64,000 nt of DNA from positions 4,402,001 through 4,466,000 of the forward strand of contig NZ_CP109181.1 of assembly GCF_036248275.1 (NCBI RefSeq). Reading direction: 5' to 3'. Positions 43,413 to 51,769 of this stretch are shown here, one piece after another; position 1 is the stretch's first letter; every line of letters begins with the position of its first letter. The stretch comes from Streptomyces sp. NBC_01716. Its GTDB lineage: Bacteria; Actinomycetota; Actinomycetes; Streptomycetales; Streptomycetaceae. The notes below the pieces were generated by a model. That model worked only from the letters and a program-made list of their open reading frames with translations, searched no databases and was not told the DNA's origin. A program made the position numbers and the translations under genes.

Positions 43413-44071
43413 GGGGTCTCGCCCTTGATGAGTTTCGGCAGGTCTTCCGTGTAGTCGTCGGCCGTCGTGTCCTCGCCGTACAGGACGTAACCGCCGTCCG
43501 TCTTCGGCGAGAACGCGATCACCTGCGCCCCGTGCATGGAGACGACGGAGCCGTCCTTCTCCTTGGTGGCCGGCTCGATCCCGATGCCGACCTGGCGCGC
43601 GCCGGCCTGGATGGTCGGGAAGTCGCCGGTGAGGCCGACGAACGACGGGTCGCCCGCGCTCGGCAGCCACTTGGCGAGTTCGGCGGAGGTGTCCCGCTCG
43701 GGGTCGGTGGTGACGAACACGACCTGGAGCTTGTCCTGGTCGGCCTTCGGGAGCGCCTTCCTGGCGATGGCGATGTTGCTCATCGTCAGCGGGCAGACGT
43801 CGGGGCAGTGCGTGTAGCCGAAGTAGATCAGCGTCGGCTTGCCCTTGGTCTCCTCGCGGAAGTCGTACGTCTTGCCCTCGGTGTCCTTCAGGACGAGGTT
43901 CGGCTTCTCGAAAGGCTTGTCGAGAACGGTCGCCGCCTTTGTCTTCGGCTGGGCGGAGACGTCCGCCACCGGCTTCGACGCGGCGTCGTCGCCGCCGCTT
44001 CCGCAGGCGGACAGGGTGAGTGCCGCGACCGCCGCGAGTGCGGCGGCGGTGAGCAAGGTCTTCTTGCGCAT
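43409..44071 (-). CDS. sco: Sco1/SenC copper chaperone
   Basis: A 220-residue lipoprotein (MRKKTLLTAAALAA, lipobox TLSACGSG). The thioredoxin-like domain carries the copper ligands CPDVCP (CxxxC, in GYTHCPDVCPLTM) and the distal His in VSMHGAQ. Sco proteins insert copper in the CuA site of cytochrome c oxidase; in S. lividans Sco also affects development. ATG 44071 gives a normal signal peptide; ATG 44086 is five codons upstream. Neither has a good ribosome-binding site. In the copper operon between ycnI and ecuC. Confidence 0.94.
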   Translation of the reverse strand: MRKKTLLTAAALAAVAALTLSACGSGGDDAASKPVADVSAQPKTKAATVLDKPFEKPNLVLKDTEGKTYDFREETKGKPTLIYFGYTHCPDVCPLTMSNIAIARKALPKADQDKLQVVFVTTDPERDTSAELAKWLPSAGDPSFVGLTGDFPTIQAGARQVGIGIEPATKEKDGSVVSMHGAQVIAFSPKTDGGYVLYGEDTTADDYTEDLPKLIKGETP

Positions 44072-44111
44072 GGAGGTAGTTCCCATTGGTGGAGTACGGG
44101 TCGCCCGCTGA

Positions 44112-44954
44112 TCAGCTGGCGGGGGTGCCGGTGGACGGGTTACGGCGGCGTCCGCCCAGGACGCCGTAGGCGACACCGGCAACGCCGATGACGATGCCGG
44201 CGATACCGAGGCCCCGGGCCATGCCGTCGCTGCTGTCGGAGGAGGCGGCGCTCTCGGTGTCCGCGCCCCCGCTCTCGTCCGACGCCTTGTCGGCTCCGGC
44301 CTTGGCGGCGTCGCTCGCCTTGGCGCCCGCCGCGGCGCCGTGGCCGTCCTCGGATGCGGCGGTCAGGGTCAGCACCGGCGCCGGGCTCTCGGGCTCGGCG
44401 CCCTCGGTCGGGGCGTCGATCCAGCGCACGACCTCGTCGTTGTCATACGTCTGGAGGGTCTTGAAGACCAGCTGGTCGGCGTCCTCGGGCAACTGGCCGA
44501 CGGAGAGCGGGAACTGCTGGAAGTAGCCGGGCGCGACCCCGCCGCCGGCCGCGGCGGTCCAGGTGACCTTCGACACTGCTTCGGTGATCTGCTTGCCGTG
44601 CATCTCGATGGGCTCGGCGAGCTTGCTCTTGGTGACGGCGATCTTCCAGCCGGGCACGGCCTGTGGTGACACCGAGGCCAGCGGGTGCTCGGTCGGGAAG
44701 TTCACTTCGAGCTTGACGGTCGATGCGTCGTCGCGCTCGTTCGGCACCTTGAAGTTGACCGTCGCGTAACCGCCCTTGGCGGCTTCGCCGACCGGCTGCA
44801 CACCGACGTGCGCGAGGGCGGGGCCGGCGAGCAGCACGACGGCGGTCGCGGCGACGCCGCCGACGACCACCACGCGGCGCGCGGCGCGGGTACGGCCGGT
44901 GGTGGACGGCCGCGGGACGGCGTGACGAGACGTGTTCGTACGAGAGGCGTTCAT
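44112..44954 (-). CDS. YcnI/DUF1775 copper-binding membrane-anchored protein
   Basis: A 280-residue secreted protein. The signal peptide ends LLAGPALA-HVGVQP, leaving an N-terminal histidine that is the copper ligand in the YcnI family. The beta-rich domain (about residues 55-185, with WTAAAGGGVAPGYFQQFPLSVG) is followed by an Ala/Ser/Asp/Lys-rich stalk and a C-terminal membrane helix with an Arg-rich stop (GVLGGRRR). ATG 44954 is chosen as the start of the signal peptide. It is the second gene of the leftward copper operon. Confidence 0.93.
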   Translation of the reverse strand: MNASRTNTSRHAVPRPSTTGRTRAARRVVVVGGVAATAVVLLAGPALAHVGVQPVGEAAKGGYATVNFKVPNERDDASTVKLEVNFPTEHPLASVSPQAVPGWKIAVTKSKLAEPIEMHGKQITEAVSKVTWTAAAGGGVAPGYFQQFPLSVGQLPEDADQLVFKTLQTYDNDEVVRWIDAPTEGAEPESPAPVLTLTAASEDGHGAAAGAKASDAAKAGADKASDESGGADTESAASSDSSDGMARGLGIAGIVIGVAGVAYGVLGGRRRNPSTGTPAS

Positions 44955-45061
44955 GACAGGAGACACTCCACGGTGTGGGGGAGACGTTGGGCCGCGCGCG
45001 GATACGCGACGGCATCGCGACGTCACCGCCCTACGTACTCCGTACGGAAGGTGCCGTCGCG

Positions 45062-45919
45062 TCAGGCGGCGAGAGCGAGTCCGGCCGGCGGGCCGCGCCT
45101 GATCACCGAGTGCTGGAGTGCCTCCCCCGCGTACGGCGGCGGAGTGTCGTGGCGCGGGCCCGGCCGGGCGGCCGGCCCGGGGGCGGGCGTGAGCGGGAGT
45201 CCGGCGCTCAGGGCCCGTACGAGGCCGAGGGCGGCCCGCAGCGCCCGCAGCCGCGCCTTGTCCGCGACGACTTCACCGAAGCCGTCGCCGAGGCCCTGGG
45301 AGGAGAGCGCGGCGAGCCGGGCGAGCGCGAGGTCGCCGCGGCGCATGAGCCAGCCGGTCGCGAGGGCCGCCAGCAGATGCGCGAGGAACATGGGCAGGGT
45401 CGGCAGCTCGGGCAGCAGCCCGCCGGCGCCGCCGGTCCCACCGGCCGCCGCGTGCACGGCTGTTCCGGCGGAAGCGCCGTGCAGGTGACCGCCCTGCGCG
45501 AGTCCGCCGCCGACCGTGGCGGGGTCGATCCCGGCGTCGGTCACGATGCGGCGCGCGTCCCCGGCGCTGAGCGAGGCCGGGCCGGCGCCGCAGATCAGCT
45601 TGGCCGCGACACGGATCAGTACGTCGTCGGCGCCGCCGCGCATCGTGAGGTGGTGCTGGCTCATCCCGAACAGGGCGTGCAGCGCGAGCTGTCCACCCGT
45701 CAGCGCGAGCGCGATGGCGGGCAGCGAACGCACGCGTCCGGCGAGCGGCGCGGCGACGGCGAACACCCCGGCGAAACCGACGAGGAGCGTCCACCAGGGG
45801 ACCGCCTGACAGGCCGCGAGTACATGTCCTGTCCCGGACAGCACGACACAGACCGCGGTGAACACCGCGGCCCTCAGGAGCCGCAGACCGGCTCCGGTGT
45901 GTGCTGCACGATCCGGCAT
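45062..45919 (-). CDS. Multi-helix membrane protein heading the copper operon
   Basis: A 285-residue membrane protein with about five helices, not assigned to a named family. Histidines are frequent in or near the helices (SGTGHVLAACQ, LALHALFGMSQHHLTM, GGHLHGASAGTAVHA, FLAHLLAALATG), which suggests metal binding. It is followed after about 100 bp by ycnI on the same strand, so it is probably the first gene of the operon. A role in copper handling is inferred from neighbours only. Confidence 0.8.
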   Translation of the reverse strand: MPDRAAHTGAGLRLLRAAVFTAVCVVLSGTGHVLAACQAVPWWTLLVGFAGVFAVAAPLAGRVRSLPAIALALTGGQLALHALFGMSQHHLTMRGGADDVLIRVAAKLICGAGPASLSAGDARRIVTDAGIDPATVGGGLAQGGHLHGASAGTAVHAAAGGTGGAGGLLPELPTLPMFLAHLLAALATGWLMRRGDLALARLAALSSQGLGDGFGEVVADKARLRALRAALGLVRALSAGLPLTPAPGPAARPGPRHDTPPPYAGEALQHSVIRRGPPAGLALAA

Positions 45920-46111
45920 GGCCGGGTCATCATCGCACTGCGGCCGGCGGCTTCGTACGGCAGGTCCGGAAGATCAGGTTCTGTCCCCTACAACGGCGGG
46001 CACCTCATGCGCGTCCGCCGAATGAGTTGTTTCACGCGGACGGTGTGCTTACGAGTCCCCTACAGGGGCAATACGTATCGGTATGTCGAGCTGTGGCCAG
46101 GAGGCTGGAGC

Positions 46112-46597
46112 ATGAGCATCTGGTGGTCCCTCCATTTGCGGCGCGAAGCCGCGAGCGTCCCGCTCGCACGCCGTCTCCTGATCGGCACGATGGAGACCGC
46201 GGGCGTCGACCCCGACATTTCCTTCGATCTGTCCGTCGCACTGACGGAAGCATGCGCGAACGCCGTCGAGCACGGCGGTGACGACCTGCCCGGTGACCCG
46301 TCCCAGCCCTCGGCGGCCTACCGGGTGACCGCCTATCTGGACGGCGAGAAGTGCCGTATCGAGGTGTCCGACTCCGGCCCCGGATTCCCCGCCCGCCGAG
46401 CCGTGCCCCGGACCGCGGCCCTGGCCGCCTTCACCGCCGAGAACGGCCGTGGGCTCTCCCTGATCGAGCAGCTGGCCGACCACGTCCACTTCCGTAACCG
46501 GCCGGGGCGCGGAGCGGTCATCAGCTTCGACAAGATCCTGAAGTGGCGCGAGGAGACCCCGCTGGTGGCCCTCGGCGGCACGACCGCCGGAGTCTGA
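46112..46597 (+). CDS. Anti-sigma-factor-like ATP-binding protein (RsbW/SpoIIAB fold)
   Basis: A 161-residue HATPase_c_2 domain protein. The N-box is VALTEACANAVEHGG, the G1 box VSDSGPGF, and ENGRGLSLIEQLADHV closes the lid region. Such small kinases bind sigma factors or phosphorylate anti-sigma antagonists. ATG 46112 follows GGAG. The upstream gap (45920-46111) holds a CCCC-taca-GGGG dyad at 46057-46068 of unknown meaning. It ends at a strong bidirectional terminator. No sigma factor or antagonist gene is adjacent. Confidence 0.92.
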   Translation: MSIWWSLHLRREAASVPLARRLLIGTMETAGVDPDISFDLSVALTEACANAVEHGGDDLPGDPSQPSAAYRVTAYLDGEKCRIEVSDSGPGFPARRAVPRTAALAAFTAENGRGLSLIEQLADHVHFRNRPGRGAVISFDKILKWREETPLVALGGTTAGV

Positions 46598-46623
46598 GCA
46601 GGCCCCTTCCGCCTCATGGACGC

Positions 46624-46660
46624 GCCGGCCCGGCCGCGCGCGAGGCGCGGCCGGGCCGGC
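46624..46660. terminator. Perfect 16-bp bidirectional terminator
   Basis: GCCGGCCCGGCCGCGC (46624-46639) pairs perfectly with its complement at 46645-46660 around a 5-nt loop. It separates the anti-sigma-like gene and the convergent pepP. Confidence 0.85.
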
Positions 46661-46715
46661 GACCGGTGACTGTCCGGCGGCTCCGGCGAGTGTCCGGAGC
46701 CGGGATGATCCCGGG

Positions 46716-48239
46716 TCAGCCCTGCTTGACGGCCGCCATCCAGGTCTCCACGTCGGCGGACGTACGCGGCAGCCCGCCCGACAGATTCCGGTTGCCGTCC
46801 TCCGTGACCAGGATGTCGTCCTCGATCCGGACCCCGATGCCCCGGTACTCCTCCGGCACCGTGAGGTCGTCCGCCTGGAAGTACAGCCCCGGCTCGACCG
46901 TGAGGCACATTCCGGGCTCCAGCGTGCCGTCCACGTACGCCTCCGTCCGCGCCGCCGCGCAGTCGTGGACGTCCAGGCCGAGCATGTGACCCGTGCCGTG
47001 CAGCGTCCAGCGGCGCTGGAGGCCCAGCTCCAGCACCCGCTCGACCGGGCCTTCGAGCAGGCCCCACTCGACGAGCCTCTCGGCGAGCACCCGCTGCGAG
47101 GCGTCGTGGAAGTCCCGGTACTTCGCGCCCGGCTTCACCGCGGCGATACCGGCCTCCTGCGACTCGTACACCGCGTCGTAGATCTTGCGCTGCAGCTCGT
47201 CGAACCGGCCGTTGATCGGCAGTGTGCGCGTGACGTCCGCCGTGTAAAGGGTGTGGGTCTCCACGCCCGCGTCGAGCAGGAGCAGATCGCCGGGGCGTAC
47301 GTCCCCGTCGTTGCGCACCCAGTGCAGGGTGGTGGCGTGCGGTCCGGCCGCGCAGATCGAGCCGTAGCCGATGTCGTTGCCCTCCACCCGGGCCCGCAGA
47401 AAGAACGTTCCCTCGATGTAGCGCTCGCTGGTCGCCTCGGCCTTGTCGAGGGTCCGTACGACGTCCTCGAAACCGCGGACGGTCGAGTCGACGGCCTTCT
47501 GGAGCTCGCCGATCTCGAAGTCGTCCTTCACCGCGCGCGCCTCGGACAGAAAGACGCGCAGCTCGCTGTCCCGCTCCGCGGTGACCTTGTCCTCCAGCGC
47601 GCCCTCGATGGATGCGTCGTGCCCGCGGACGACCCGCACCGGGCCCGTGGCCTCGCGCAGCGCCTCGGCCAGCTCGCGGACGTCCTTCGCGGGCAGGCCG
47701 AGCAGCTGCTCCGCCTCGGCGAGCGAGTGCCTGCGGCCGACCCACAGCTCGCCGTAGCGGCCGTCGAGCCAGAACTCGCCGTTGCCCCGGTCGGAGCGGG
47801 GGACGAGATAGATCGTCGCCCGGTGGCCGTCGCCGGCGGGCTCCGGCTCCAGCACGAGGACGCCGTCCTCGGTCTGGTCACCGGTGAGATACGCGTACTC
47901 GGTGGAGGGACGGAAGCTGTACTCCACGTCGTTCGACCGGGTCTTCAGGCCGCCCGCGGGGATCACCAGGCGGTCGCCCGGGAATCGCGCGGACAGGGCG
48001 GCACGGCGGGCAGCCGCGTACGGCGCCTGCGCGACGGGCTCCAGGTCGCGGAGCTCGGTGTCGGCCCAGCCCGACTTCATGTTCTCGGCCAGCTCGTCGG
48101 ACACGCTCACATACAGGCCGTTCTTGCGCTGCTTCACGGGCTTGCCGGCCGACGCCTCGTCGGCGTCGTCGAGCACTGTGTCCTGATCTCCCAGCGATTC
48201 CGGGGTCTCCGGCGTTGTCGGGATGAGCTCCTCGGCCAC
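46716..48239 (-). CDS. pepP: Xaa-Pro aminopeptidase (aminopeptidase P)
   Basis: A 507-residue M24B peptidase that removes the N-terminal residue ahead of proline. The N-terminal domain (about residues 60-250) precedes the catalytic pita-bread domain. Metal ligands fall in LLLDAGVETHTLYTADVT, HGTGHMLGLDVHD, TVEPGLYF and VRIEDDILVT, the expected D, D, H, E, E series. GTG 48239 has AGAGGAGG six nt upstream and is preferred to the frame start at 48350. Cytosolic; no signal peptide. Confidence 0.95.
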   Translation of the reverse strand: MAEELIPTTPETPESLGDQDTVLDDADEASAGKPVKQRKNGLYVSVSDELAENMKSGWADTELRDLEPVAQAPYAAARRAALSARFPGDRLVIPAGGLKTRSNDVEYSFRPSTEYAYLTGDQTEDGVLVLEPEPAGDGHRATIYLVPRSDRGNGEFWLDGRYGELWVGRRHSLAEAEQLLGLPAKDVRELAEALREATGPVRVVRGHDASIEGALEDKVTAERDSELRVFLSEARAVKDDFEIGELQKAVDSTVRGFEDVVRTLDKAEATSERYIEGTFFLRARVEGNDIGYGSICAAGPHATTLHWVRNDGDVRPGDLLLLDAGVETHTLYTADVTRTLPINGRFDELQRKIYDAVYESQEAGIAAVKPGAKYRDFHDASQRVLAERLVEWGLLEGPVERVLELGLQRRWTLHGTGHMLGLDVHDCAAARTEAYVDGTLEPGMCLTVEPGLYFQADDLTVPEEYRGIGVRIEDDILVTEDGNRNLSGGLPRTSADVETWMAAVKQG

Positions 48240-48320
48240 GGTCTGCCTCCTCTGTACGACATTGGACCTTTCGGGTCCCGGCACCATCGTATGTCTGTAC
48301 GGGCGGCTGGCCAGGGGGCC

Positions 48321-48329
48321 TGTGGACAA
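48321..48329 (-). other. Single perfect DnaA box
   Basis: TGTGGACAA (complement of TTGTCCACA) lies in the 166-bp gap between pepP and the PP2C gene. Isolated. Confidence 0.45.
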
Positions 48330-48405
48330 CTCGTCAGGCGGGTGGACCACAGGGGGTGTGCCGTTCGGAGCAGGCCGGAGAGGGATCCTCCGGTTCTGCT
48401 CGGGT

Positions 48406-49935
48406 TCAGTCGAAGCGGACCGCGAGCATCACGATGTCCTCCGCGCTCCCGCGCGCGTCCGGGCCGCGTGCTTCCGGGCCCCGCGCGTCCGCCCCGCCGG
48501 GGAGCACCAGCCGCAGCACGTGGTCGGCGATCGCCCCCGGATCGTCCCGCAGGCTCCTCGGCACGCTCGCGGCCGCCGCGTGCAGCCGGGCGAAGGCCCG
48601 GTCCATCGGGTCGCCGGTACGGCGCAGGAGGCCGTCCGTGTAGAGCAGCACCGTTTCCCCCGGCGCGGGTGAGAGACCCACGCTCGGCGCCTCCCAGCAG
48701 GACAGCATTCCCAGCGGCGCCGACAGGGTCGTCTCGACGAACTCCGTACGCCGCTCGCCCACGATCAGCGGCGGCGCGTGCCCGGCCCCGGCGAGCACGA
48801 TCCTGCGCAGCGCGGGTTCGGCGTAGGCGAAGAGCGCGGTGGCGGTGCGCGCGGGCTCGGTCAGCCGCAGCAGCAGTTCGAGGTCGGACAGTACGGCGAC
48901 GGGATCCTCGCCCTCCATCACCGCGTACGCCCGCAGGGAGGCGCGCAGCCGTCCCATCGCGGCCAGGGCGCTCGGCCCCGATCCGCTCACCGAGCCGACG
49001 GCCAGCCCCAGTGCGCCGTCGGGCAGCGGCAGCGCGTCGTACCAGTCGCCGCCGCCGTCCCCGCCCGCGCGGTGGCGTACGGCGAGCCGTACCCCGGGAA
49101 CGCGGGGGAGCCGGCCCGGCAGCAGCTCGTCGGCGATCGTCGCCTCACGCGCGCGGGAGGACTCCAGCTCCAGGAGGCGCGCCAGATGCTCGGCGGCGTA
49201 CCGGGCGTAGAGACCCACCAGATGGCGCTGCCTTTCGACCGGTTCGGCGGGTTCGTCGTAAAACCAGACCGCGGCGCCGATCCGGCCCGCCGTCTCGGCG
49301 GCGAGAGAGACCGCGTACGTGGCGCTGTAGCCGAGCCGGACGGCCACGTCACGGTGGCGCGGGTCGAGACCCGGGTCGCCGAGGACGTCTCCTACGGACT
49401 CGGCCGCGGTCGCGGGCGCGGTGGTCTCGTCGAGCAGCCTTCCGTAGGAGGTCGCGGCGCGCGGCACCGTCTCCAGCTGTCCGAGGTCTCCATGGCTGAA
49501 ACCGAGTCCTACGGTCGTACGGGGGAGGTGCTCGTCCGCGCGGGACGCAGGGGCGAGGACGACCAGGCCGCGCGAGGAGCCCACGAGGGCGGCGCCCGCC
49601 CGTACGACCTCGTTGAGCGCCGCGTCCACCGAACCGGTCCTGGTCAGGCGTTCGGTGAGTTCGTGGAGGGTGGTCAGATCGGAGACCCAGCCGGCGAGCC
49701 GGTCCTGGATCATCACCACCGGCGCGCCGGTGGGCTCGTCGAGGGGCGCGACATTGTGCGCTGGAGCCGGAACTGCTGAATCGATTCCAGCCACTTTCGG
49801 CATGTGCGGAGCGCTCATGGCAACCGGCTTTCTGACTGGTGCGTTTCGCGCAATAGCATCGCAAACCACCAGGTGATTCTGCGCCACTATCAGTGCATCC
49901 ACATGTACACGCACAACTGAGGCGATGTCCAGCAT
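48406..49935 (-). CDS. GAF-PP2C (SpoIIE/RsbU-type) serine phosphatase
   Basis: A 509-residue regulator. A GAF-like sensor domain occupies about residues 100-270, followed by a PP2C/SpoIIE domain with the metal-binding motifs GGDGGGDWYDALPLPDG, LAVGSVSGSG, AGHAPPLI and LYTDGLL. It should dephosphorylate anti-anti-sigma proteins in partner-switching systems. The second motif has Ser-Val-Ser where Gly-Asp-Val is usual, which could weaken catalysis. The longest frame opens at 50076; ATG 49935 matches the family N-terminus as I remember it (MLDIASVVRVHV), and ATG 49818 is another option. Confidence 0.9.
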   Translation of the reverse strand: MLDIASVVRVHVDALIVAQNHLVVCDAIARNAPVRKPVAMSAPHMPKVAGIDSAVPAPAHNVAPLDEPTGAPVVMIQDRLAGWVSDLTTLHELTERLTRTGSVDAALNEVVRAGAALVGSSRGLVVLAPASRADEHLPRTTVGLGFSHGDLGQLETVPRAATSYGRLLDETTAPATAAESVGDVLGDPGLDPRHRDVAVRLGYSATYAVSLAAETAGRIGAAVWFYDEPAEPVERQRHLVGLYARYAAEHLARLLELESSRAREATIADELLPGRLPRVPGVRLAVRHRAGGDGGGDWYDALPLPDGALGLAVGSVSGSGPSALAAMGRLRASLRAYAVMEGEDPVAVLSDLELLLRLTEPARTATALFAYAEPALRRIVLAGAGHAPPLIVGERRTEFVETTLSAPLGMLSCWEAPSVGLSPAPGETVLLYTDGLLRRTGDPMDRAFARLHAAAASVPRSLRDDPGAIADHVLRLVLPGGADARGPEARGPDARGSAEDIVMLAVRFD

Positions 49936-50454
49936 TGTCCTGGCGGAACAACTGGTGTCTGTGCGACGGTTAACTTGGCGAGAAAATGACCCCAGCGCAG
50001 TATTCTGCGATCGACTGAGGGAACTCGACAGGGGCCTCCCCGGTGAAGCGCAGGCGACATCGAGGAGGAGCGTCATTCCGCACGTGACGGGTACGTGAAC
50101 GGTGACGGACAGGGGCAGTTGGGACGGCCTCGGAACCTGACGGACGGCTCCGGCGTCTTAACCGCCGTAGCCCGCGCGCCATCCCGGAGTGGCAGGACTG
50201 TCACAGCACGACGGCAGACCATTGAGTGCGCCACCCATCGCCACGCGTTAACGAAGACAGACTGCGTTCGGCCCAGGAGCGGTGAGCCCTGCCGCAGGTT
50301 GGCGAAGTCCGACTGTGCCCCGTCCAAAGGGGCGGCGGAGCGTCGACGACATGCGTCGACTGTACGCACAGCGATACGCACAGTGAAGCCATGCACACAG
50401 ATTTTCCGGTGTGGCATGGGGACCTCGGCGTTCAACGGAAAGGAACGAGCGCTC
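49936..50454. other. 519-bp divergent intergenic region with short direct repeats
   Basis: No gene supported. It separates the PP2C phosphatase and the Prim-Pol-like gene. The only structure I see is the pair of direct repeats at 50341-50383, listed separately. Confidence 0.5.
50341..50383 (+). repeat. Paired short direct repeats upstream of the Prim-Pol-like gene
   Basis: CGTCGAC occurs at 50341-50347 and 50354-50360 (13-bp period), followed by TACGCACAG at 50363-50371 and 50375-50383 (12-bp period). The spacing near one helical turn suggests binding of a dimeric regulator. They lie 70-110 bp before the start codon. Confidence 0.45.
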
Positions 50455-51138
50455 ATGCGCGAGATCCTCGGAAGGCGACGCAGGCTCCTGTTCAGGCGCA
50501 AGGGGATGCCTGCCCCACTCGAAGCGGCGCTGACCTGCGCCACGGCGTGGCAGTGGCCCGTACTTCCCGGAGCCGGCCTCAAGACGTCCGGCGGCCGGGG
50601 TGATCGCGGCCGTGGCTGCGCCTGCCCGGATCCCGAGTGCGCCGTACCCGGCGCGCACCCCTTCGACCCAGGCCTGCTGGCCGCCACGACCGACGAACGC
50701 ATGGTGCGCTGGTGGTGGGCCAACCGGCCCACGGCCCCGATCGTGCTCGCCACCGGGGGCACCGCGCCCTGCGCGGTGAGTCTGCCCGCGGCCGCGGCGG
50801 AACGTGCGCTGGTGGCACTGGAGGAGATGGGGATGCGCCTCGGCCCGGTCGTGGCGACCCCCACGCGCTGGTCGCTGCTGGTGGCCCCGTACACCCTGGA
50901 ACGGCTCGGTGAGCTGCTCTTCGCCAAGGACTGGGTGCCCAGTTCGCTCCGCTTCCACGGCGAGGGCGGCTATCTGGTGCTCCCGCCGTCCGAGGCGGTC
51001 GGCGGTCAGGTCCGCTGGGAGCGGGCGCCACTGCCCGGCTCGGCGTCGCCGTGGCTGCCGGACGTGGAGGCGGTCGTGGACGCACTGGTCGAGGCGAGCA
51101 CGAGCGCGCCGGACGGCGGCAGCAGGCTCGCGTACTGA
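50455..51138 (+). CDS. Degenerate bifunctional DNA primase/polymerase N-terminal-like protein
   Basis: A 227-residue protein. Residues 20-75 follow the Prim-Pol (PF09250) pattern: ALTCATAWQWPVLPGAGLKT and GCACPDPECAVPGAHPFDP, then WWANRPTAPIVLATG. In active family members the next strand carries a D-x-D metal-binding pair; here that position reads TAPCAVSLPAAA and no DxD is visible, so polymerase activity is doubtful. ATG 50455 follows GGAAAGGAACG. An Arg/Lys-rich N-terminus (GRRRRLLFRRKG) could bind nucleic acid. Role unknown. Confidence 0.75.
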   Translation: MREILGRRRRLLFRRKGMPAPLEAALTCATAWQWPVLPGAGLKTSGGRGDRGRGCACPDPECAVPGAHPFDPGLLAATTDERMVRWWWANRPTAPIVLATGGTAPCAVSLPAAAAERALVALEEMGMRLGPVVATPTRWSLLVAPYTLERLGELLFAKDWVPSSLRFHGEGGYLVLPPSEAVGGQVRWERAPLPGSASPWLPDVEAVVDALVEASTSAPDGGSRLAY

Positions 51139-51267
51139 ACACGGGGGCGCCGGGATGCCTACGCACCCCGGCGCTCACGTCGCGTGACGGGATCGGCGCC
51201 CAGACCGGCGTTCCGGACGGGAACGGGGGTACCCGGGGCCGTACGCACCACCGAAATGCGTCAGGTG

Positions 51268-51498
51268 ATGAATTTGCGTTCCGCGCTCGGCCTGATGGGG
51301 CCCGAGGGGCGCACCGTGCGGTCCCACCGCGTGGCCGAAGACGGCGACGAGCCGGGTTCTTGTGAAACTCCGCGTGAACATACGGCGGGAAAGCCCGAGC
51401 GGTACCGGACGGTGGCCGAGTTCGCGGAAAGTGACGAGGGGACCGGGCCGCTGTGGATCAGGTCCGGCAGCAACTCGGCTGCTCGGTCGGCCAGTTGA
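51268..51498 (+). CDS. Possible 76-codon hypothetical gene
   Basis: MNLRSALGLMGPEGRTVRSH and following. Codons 1-27 show Streptomyces-like G/C third positions, but codons 30-45 do not, and the ribosome-binding site is weak (CAGG 3-4 nt upstream). It could be a small gene or the decayed 5' end of one. Confidence 0.25.
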   Translation: MNLRSALGLMGPEGRTVRSHRVAEDGDEPGSCETPREHTAGKPERYRTVAEFAESDEGTGPLWIRSGSNSAARSAS

Positions 51499-51586
51499 GG
51501 GGCCGGGTCCACTTCGCGGTAGCGACGGCCGGGAGGCCCGCATCGCCGCGGCAACTCTGCAGTCTCCACTCCGGAAATTACAGGAA

Positions 51587-51646
51587 GGGCGCCGGGGAAC
51601 GAAGGCGCCCGGTCGCTGGCGACGGGGGATGCACCAGCGACCGGGC
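51587..51646 (+). promoter_or_regulatory. Two overlapping, mutually exclusive hairpins
   Basis: GGGCGCC (51587-51593) can pair with GGCGCCC (51604-51610). The last four bases of that arm are also the start of GCCCGGTCGCTGG (51607-51619), which pairs perfectly over 13 bp with 51634-51646. The arrangement resembles an antiterminator/terminator switch, or simply a terminator for the leftward gene at 51770. Confidence 0.5.
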
Positions 51647-51769
51647 TTCTAGAACGGTAACAAGAGATCGGCGGTTAGCAAATTCGATCTGATGTATTCG
51701 GACAAGAAATTACTTGCCGGTACGGGCAGTTGTGACCACTGTCACTGTGTGCGACGGTGCCCGTCACGC

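Larger units (their letters stand above)
51139..51769. other. 631-bp stretch without a secure gene
   Basis: It holds one weak small reading frame (51268-51498) and a pair of overlapping hairpins (51587-51646), both listed. The AT content rises at 51650-51750. Short frames in all phases lack convincing ribosome-binding sites, and nothing else is recognisable. Confidence 0.5.

Noticed and set aside
46029..46038. TTGTTTCACGCGG as a second parS
   Set aside because: Only one half of the palindrome is present; the other arm does not match.
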